From the NCBI GenBank assembly GCA_002469605.1, contig DKMV01000364.1, positions 1 through 10,448 of the forward strand: a stretch of 10,448 bases of DNA. Direction: 5' to 3'. This document shows positions 7,087 to 10,448 of the stretch, piece by piece. Made by a program: the position numbers and the translations under genes. How positions within the stretch are numbered: the stretch's first letter is position 1; each line of letters begins with the position of its first letter. The notes below the pieces were generated by a model. That model ran no database searches. It had not been told where the DNA came from and saw only the letters and a list, made by a program, of their open reading frames with translations. Source of the stretch: Leclercia sp. UBA7405 (GTDB lineage Bacteria > Pseudomonadota > Gammaproteobacteria > Enterobacterales > Enterobacteriaceae).

Positions 7087-7445
7087 TTCACGTCCTTAAA
7101 GACCACATAATTAGCATATAAAAAACCGCAGACCAGGCTGATTGCCGAAAAGACCACCAGCGTCAGGAGCGGGGGCAGCGCCAGAAGATCGGCTATCCGG
7201 CCGGTGGCGAAGCTAAGTCCCCCCATAAAAACGATATAAAGCACATATCGTTTTGCTGTTGCTTCCGCCTTAAAGGTGAAGCGGGCATTGGCGAAGAAAC
7301 TGAAGCTTACCGCCACGGCAAAACCGATTAAATTGGCCGTAGCCTGCGCGCTGCCTGCACCGTAAAAGCACAGTAAAAACACAATCCAGTGAAGGGCAGT
7401 GTTCAGGACACCGACGGAGACGTATTTTGTTAAAATTTTAAACAT
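7083..7445 (-). CDS. gtrA: GtrA, bactoprenol-linked glucose translocase
   Basis: GtrA is the small membrane protein believed to flip undecaprenyl-phosphate-glucose from the cytoplasmic to the periplasmic side. From the ATG at 7445 it has 120 residues, the usual family length, beginning [20 protein letters not shown]. Four hydrophobic segments are visible at about 8-28, 36-54, 66-84 and 90-112, with the family-typical [11 protein letters not shown] in the middle and [13 protein letters not shown] near the end. An in-frame TTG at 7457 would add four residues, but it has no better ribosome-binding site and is less likely. The stop overlaps the gtrB start. As first gene of the operon it faces the divergent frmR gene across 193 bases. 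Confidence 0.93.
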   Translation of the reverse strand: MFKILTKYVSVGVLNTALHWIVFLLCFYGAGSAQATANLIGFAVAVSFSFFANARFTFKAEATAKRYVLYIVFMGGLSFATGRIADLLALPPLLTLVVFSAISLVCGFLYANYVVFKDVK

Positions 7446-7475
7446 TCTTCTAATCAATAGATTGCTGTGGGTGAG

Positions 7476-7525
7476 ATAGTAACAAACAAAATATTCAGGA
7501 TCATTAAAGAGAGGTTATTCGGATC
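7476..7525 (-). promoter_or_regulatory. Candidate gtrA promoter with two GATC (Dam) sites
   Basis: On the minus strand an extended -10, TG-T-TACTAT (the hexamer is the complement of 7476-7481), precedes gtrA. The best -35 at a 17-base spacer is ATGATC, which overlaps a GATC Dam site at 7499-7502. A second GATC lies at 7522-7525, 23 bases further upstream, about two helical turns. Phage-type gtr operons are known to be phase-variable through Dam methylation and OxyR, usually with four GATC sites. Only two are seen here, and a full OxyR motif is not evident, so the control mode is a guess. Confidence 0.4.
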
Positions 7526-7530
7526 CAGAT

Positions 7531-7543
7531 AGCCCTCAGGGCT
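7531..7543. other. Short inverted repeat in the gtrA-frmR intergenic region
   Basis: AGCCC (7531-7535) pairs with GGGCT (7539-7543) around TCA. It lies midway between the divergent gtrA and frmR promoters. It could be a regulator half-site pair or a small hairpin; nothing in the sequence decides. Confidence 0.3.
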
Positions 7544-7582
7544 TGACCGCAGAAATCTTTTCGTCCGGGCAAAAAGATAAAT

Positions 7583-7612
7583 TTTACAGCCCTCTGCAAA
7601 TCCGGTTACTAT
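7583..7612 (+). promoter_or_regulatory. frmR promoter
   Basis: TTTACA (7583-7588, five of six matches to TTGACA) and TACTAT (7607-7612, four of six matches to TATAAT) are separated by 18 bases. The -10 lies inside the FrmR-type operator, so bound repressor would block polymerase. The start codon follows 26 bases later. Confidence 0.65.
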
Positions 7613-7626
7613 ACCCCCCTACAGTA
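7607..7626 (+). promoter_or_regulatory. FrmR operator (CsoR/RcnR-type, C6 tract)
   Basis: TACT (7607-7610) and AGTA (7623-7626) form inverted ends around a core with a C6 run (ATACCCCCCTAC). This is the form of operator used by the FrmR/RcnR branch of the CsoR repressor family: a G/C tract flanked by TACT and AGTA-like arms. It overlaps the promoter -10 of frmR, which supports autorepression released by formaldehyde. Confidence 0.75.
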
Positions 7627-7638
7627 TCAGGAGGGCGT

Positions 7639-7914
7639 ATGCCGCATTCACCCGAAGATAAAAAACGTGTTCTTACCCGCGTGCGCCGCATTCGCGGGCA
7701 GGTCGATGCCCTTGAGCGCGCGCTGGAGTCCGGCGAGCCCTGTCTTGCCATCCTGCAGCAGATCGCCGCCGTGCGCGGCGCGGCAAACGGCCTGATGGGC
7801 GAGATGGTCGAAATTCACCTCAAAGATGAACTGGTGACCGGCGATACCACGCCGGACCAGCGGGCGGTCAGAATGGCGGAAGTCGGCCATCTGCTGCGCT
7901 CTTATCTAAAATAA
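7639..7914 (+). CDS. frmR: FrmR, formaldehyde-sensing transcriptional repressor
   Basis: FrmR is a small all-helical repressor of the CsoR/RcnR family that releases DNA when formaldehyde bridges its N-terminal proline and Cys35. From the ATG at 7639 it has 91 residues, exactly the E. coli length, and begins Met-Pro, so Pro2 becomes the N terminus after Met removal. Cys35 and His60 are both present, as are the family stretches VLTRVRRIRGQ (11-21) and ILQQIAAVRGAANGLM (38-53). A strong AGGAG (7629-7633) sits five bases upstream of this ATG, which decides the start; the open frame extends further upstream, but over the operator. frmA follows 30 bases after the stop, so the two form one operon under the repressor's own control. 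Confidence 0.97.
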   Translation: MPHSPEDKKRVLTRVRRIRGQVDALERALESGEPCLAILQQIAAVRGAANGLMGEMVEIHLKDELVTGDTTPDQRAVRMAEVGHLLRSYLK

Positions 7915-9063
<1,149 letters not shown>

Positions 9064-9070
9064 TTCTTCT

Positions 9071-9100
9071 GCCAGCGGTTTCTGCCGCTGGCATTTCTTT
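9071..9100 (+). terminator. Rho-independent terminator of frmRA
   Basis: GCCAGCGG (9071-9078) and CCGCTGGC (9085-9092) form a perfect eight-base-pair stem around TTTCTG, followed by the T-rich tail ATTTCTTT. It starts seven bases after the frmA stop codon and closes the operon with no room for frmB. Confidence 0.85.
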
Positions 9101-9143
9101 AATAATCTTCTCTAAAGTGTGACCGCCGTTGCGCTTTTAGCCG

Positions 9144-9170
9144 TAAGCAAATTTCCTGTAGTGCCGATGA
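9144..9170 (+). promoter_or_regulatory. Candidate sigma-28 (FliA) promoter for the chemoreceptor gene
   Basis: GCCGATGA (9163-9170) matches the FliA -10 consensus GCCGATAA at seven of eight positions. TAAGCAAA (9144-9151) lies exactly 11 bases upstream and has three of the four core TAAA bases. Another sequence, TAAAGTGT at 9113-9120, matches the -35 better but lacks a -10 at the right spacing. Class 3 flagellar control is usual for chemoreceptor genes. Confidence 0.6.
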
Positions 9171-9222
9171 CTATTTCACAGGCGTGTTTTTGCGCATCTT
9201 ACCTACAAGAGAGTCGACGGTC

Positions 9223-10448
9223 ATGGATACTTCATCAACGATGCGGGCGCAACATAAGTTGAGTTTCCTGCATCACATCAGGTTGCTTCCGCTGTTTTCC
9301 TCCATTCTCGGCGGCATATTGTTGCTGTTTGCCCTGAGCTCGGGTCTGGCCGGCTATTTCCTATATCAGGCCGATATCGACCAGCGGGACGTGACCGCAG
9401 AAATTGAGGTGCGCACGGGGTTATCGAACAGCTCCAACCACCTGCGCACCGCGCGTATCAATATGATCCACGCGGGCGCCGCCAGCCGTATTGCCGAAAT
9501 GGAAGCGATGAAAAATAACATCGCCGAGGCCGAAAAGCGGATCACACAGTCCCGCAGCGGATTTGACGCCTACATGAATCGCGCCGTGCGCACCCCGGCG
9601 GATGAAGCCCTAGATCCCGAGCTGAAATCGCGCTATCAGGCCTATATCGACGGCCTGCAGCCGATGCTGAAATTTGCCAAAAACGGCATGTTCGAAGCCA
9701 TTATCAACCATGAAAACGAAACCGCGCGGCCGCTGGATGAGGGCTATAACGAGATCCTGTTAAAAGCCATTAAAATCCGTACCGAGCGCGCAAACCAGCT
9801 CGCCGAACAGGCGCATACCCGTTCCCAGCTGGGGCTGATGTTTATGGCGGGGGCCTTTGTGCTGGCGCTGCTGCTGACCATCGTCACCTTTGTGGTGCTG
9901 CGCCGCACGGTCATTACGCCGCTGCAGCGCGCGGCTAACCGCATTGCGCGCATCGCTAAAGGGGATCTGACCCTGGCCGACGACCTGGCCGGACGCAGCG
10001 AAATCGGGCGTCTGACCCAGGATCTGCAAACCATGCAGCACTCGCTGGTCAACACCGTGGGCACCGTGCGTCAGGGGGCGGAAGAGATCTATCGCGGTAC
10101 CAGCGAGATCTCTGCCGGCAATACCGATCTCTCTTCCCGTACCGAGCAGCAGGCTGCCGCCATCGAGCAGACCGCCGCCAGCATGGAAGAGCTGACCGCC
10201 ACCGTGAAGCAGAACGCCGACAACGCGCACCATGCCAGCAAACTGGCGGAAGATGCCTCCGGTAAAGCCAGCCGCGGCGGCCAGATGGTCTCCGGGGTGG
10301 TGAAAACCATGAGCAACATCTCGTCCAGTTCGAAGAAAATCTCTGAGATCACCGCCGTCATCAACAGCATCGCTTTCCAGACCAATATTCTGGCGCTGAA
10401 CGCCGCGGTAGAAGCCGCCCGCGCCGGCGAGCAGGGGCGTGGCTTTGC
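9223..10448 (+). CDS. Methyl-accepting chemotaxis protein (3' end outside window)
   Basis: This is a transmembrane chemoreceptor that senses a periplasmic ligand and controls the CheA kinase through CheW. The frame runs open to the window edge, giving 408 residues. Transmembrane helix 1 lies at about 20-47. A periplasmic four-helix-bundle domain of Tar/Tsr type (about 48-203) follows, then transmembrane helix 2 (about 204-227) and a HAMP domain (about 228-280). The first methylation helix is at about 304-335, with repeated Glu/Gln pairs around SSRTEQQAAAIEQTAASMEEL. Next comes the highly conserved signalling tip, starting INSIAFQTNILALNAAVEAARAGEQ. In the ligand domain an Arg aligns with Tar Arg64 (Arg78), but the positions of Tar Arg69 and Arg73 appear to be His83 and Ala87, so the ligand probably is not a Tar/Tsr-type amino acid. 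Ligand unknown. The start has AAGAGAG upstream with a nine-base spacer. Confidence 0.93.
   Translation, partial: MDTSSTMRAQHKLSFLHHIRLLPLFSSILGGILLLFALSSGLAGYFLYQADIDQRDVTAEIEVRTGLSNSSNHLRTARINMIHAGAASRIAEMEAMKNNIAEAEKRITQSRSGFDAYMNRAVRTPADEALDPELKSRYQAYIDGLQPMLKFAKNGMFEAIINHENETARPLDEGYNEILLKAIKIRTERANQLAEQAHTRSQLGLMFMAGAFVLALLLTIVTFVVLRRTVITPLQRAANRIARIAKGDLTLADDLAGRSEIGRLTQDLQTMQHSLVNTVGTVRQGAEEIYRGTSEISAGNTDLSSRTEQQAAAIEQTAASMEELTATVKQNADNAHHASKLAEDASGKASRGGQMVSGVVKTMSNISSSSKKISEITAVINSIAFQTNILALNAAVEAARAGEQGRGF

Noticed and set aside
4411..7560. Direct-repeat att sites around the gtr operon, as in gtr-carrying prophages
   Set aside because: No shared repeat of useful length could be seen between the two flanks by eye, and there is no integrase or tRNA gene nearby.
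9744..10385. Minus-strand open frames at the right end
   Set aside because: They are shadows of the chemoreceptor gene, which runs open through the window edge and contains all expected receptor motifs.

Overview
The window reads as chromosomal DNA of an enteric gammaproteobacterium of the family Enterobacteriaceae. UmuC, the YaiL-type protein, YedK and FrmRA match the Escherichia coli proteins, as I remember them, almost residue by residue. Gene order differs from E. coli K-12, and an Enterobacter- or Lelliottia-like genus fits best. That genus guess is inference from memory of layouts, not something the sequence proves.

Layout. Bases 1-1549 hold the 3' part of umuD followed by complete umuC (+ strand), the SOS-induced translesion polymerase V. 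Bases 1646-2185 hold a yaiL-family gene (+). It converges on an RluA-family pseudouridine synthase (2192-2890, -). A 411-bp stretch without a confident gene (2891-3301) carries clustered palindromes, a tandem repeat and a terminator hairpin. On the minus strand follow yedK (abasic-site crosslinking SRAP/HMCES protein) and a small exported protein that I do not recognise. Next is a three-gene gtrA-gtrB-gtrC O-antigen modification operon (4610-7445, -) that looks more AT-rich than its surroundings and ends in a strong hairpin terminator. Divergent from gtrA is the formaldehyde detoxification operon frmR-frmA (7639-9063, +), with a clear FrmR-type operator over its promoter and a terminator right after frmA; no frmB follows. 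The window ends inside a methyl-accepting chemotaxis protein gene (9223-10448, +) with a plausible sigma-28 promoter.

How the parts work together. UmuD'2C and YedK both deal with damaged or abasic template DNA, and here they lie about 1.8 kb apart. GtrA, GtrB and GtrC together move an undecaprenyl-linked sugar across the inner membrane and attach it to O-antigen; GtrC, the variable member, decides the linkage or acceptor. FrmR senses formaldehyde and releases frmA, whose product oxidises S-hydroxymethylglutathione. As I recall, yaiL and the frm genes are direct neighbours in E. coli K-12. Here about 5.4 kb (pseudouridine synthase, yedK, exported protein, gtrABC) lies between them, which suggests accessory insertions at this site.

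I see no CRISPR array, tRNA or rRNA gene, transposase or integrase. Nothing in the window is a clearly new system. The parts most worth a second look are the GtrC variant and its GATC-containing promoter, the unrecognised exported protein, and the structured gene-free stretch at about 2985-3135.
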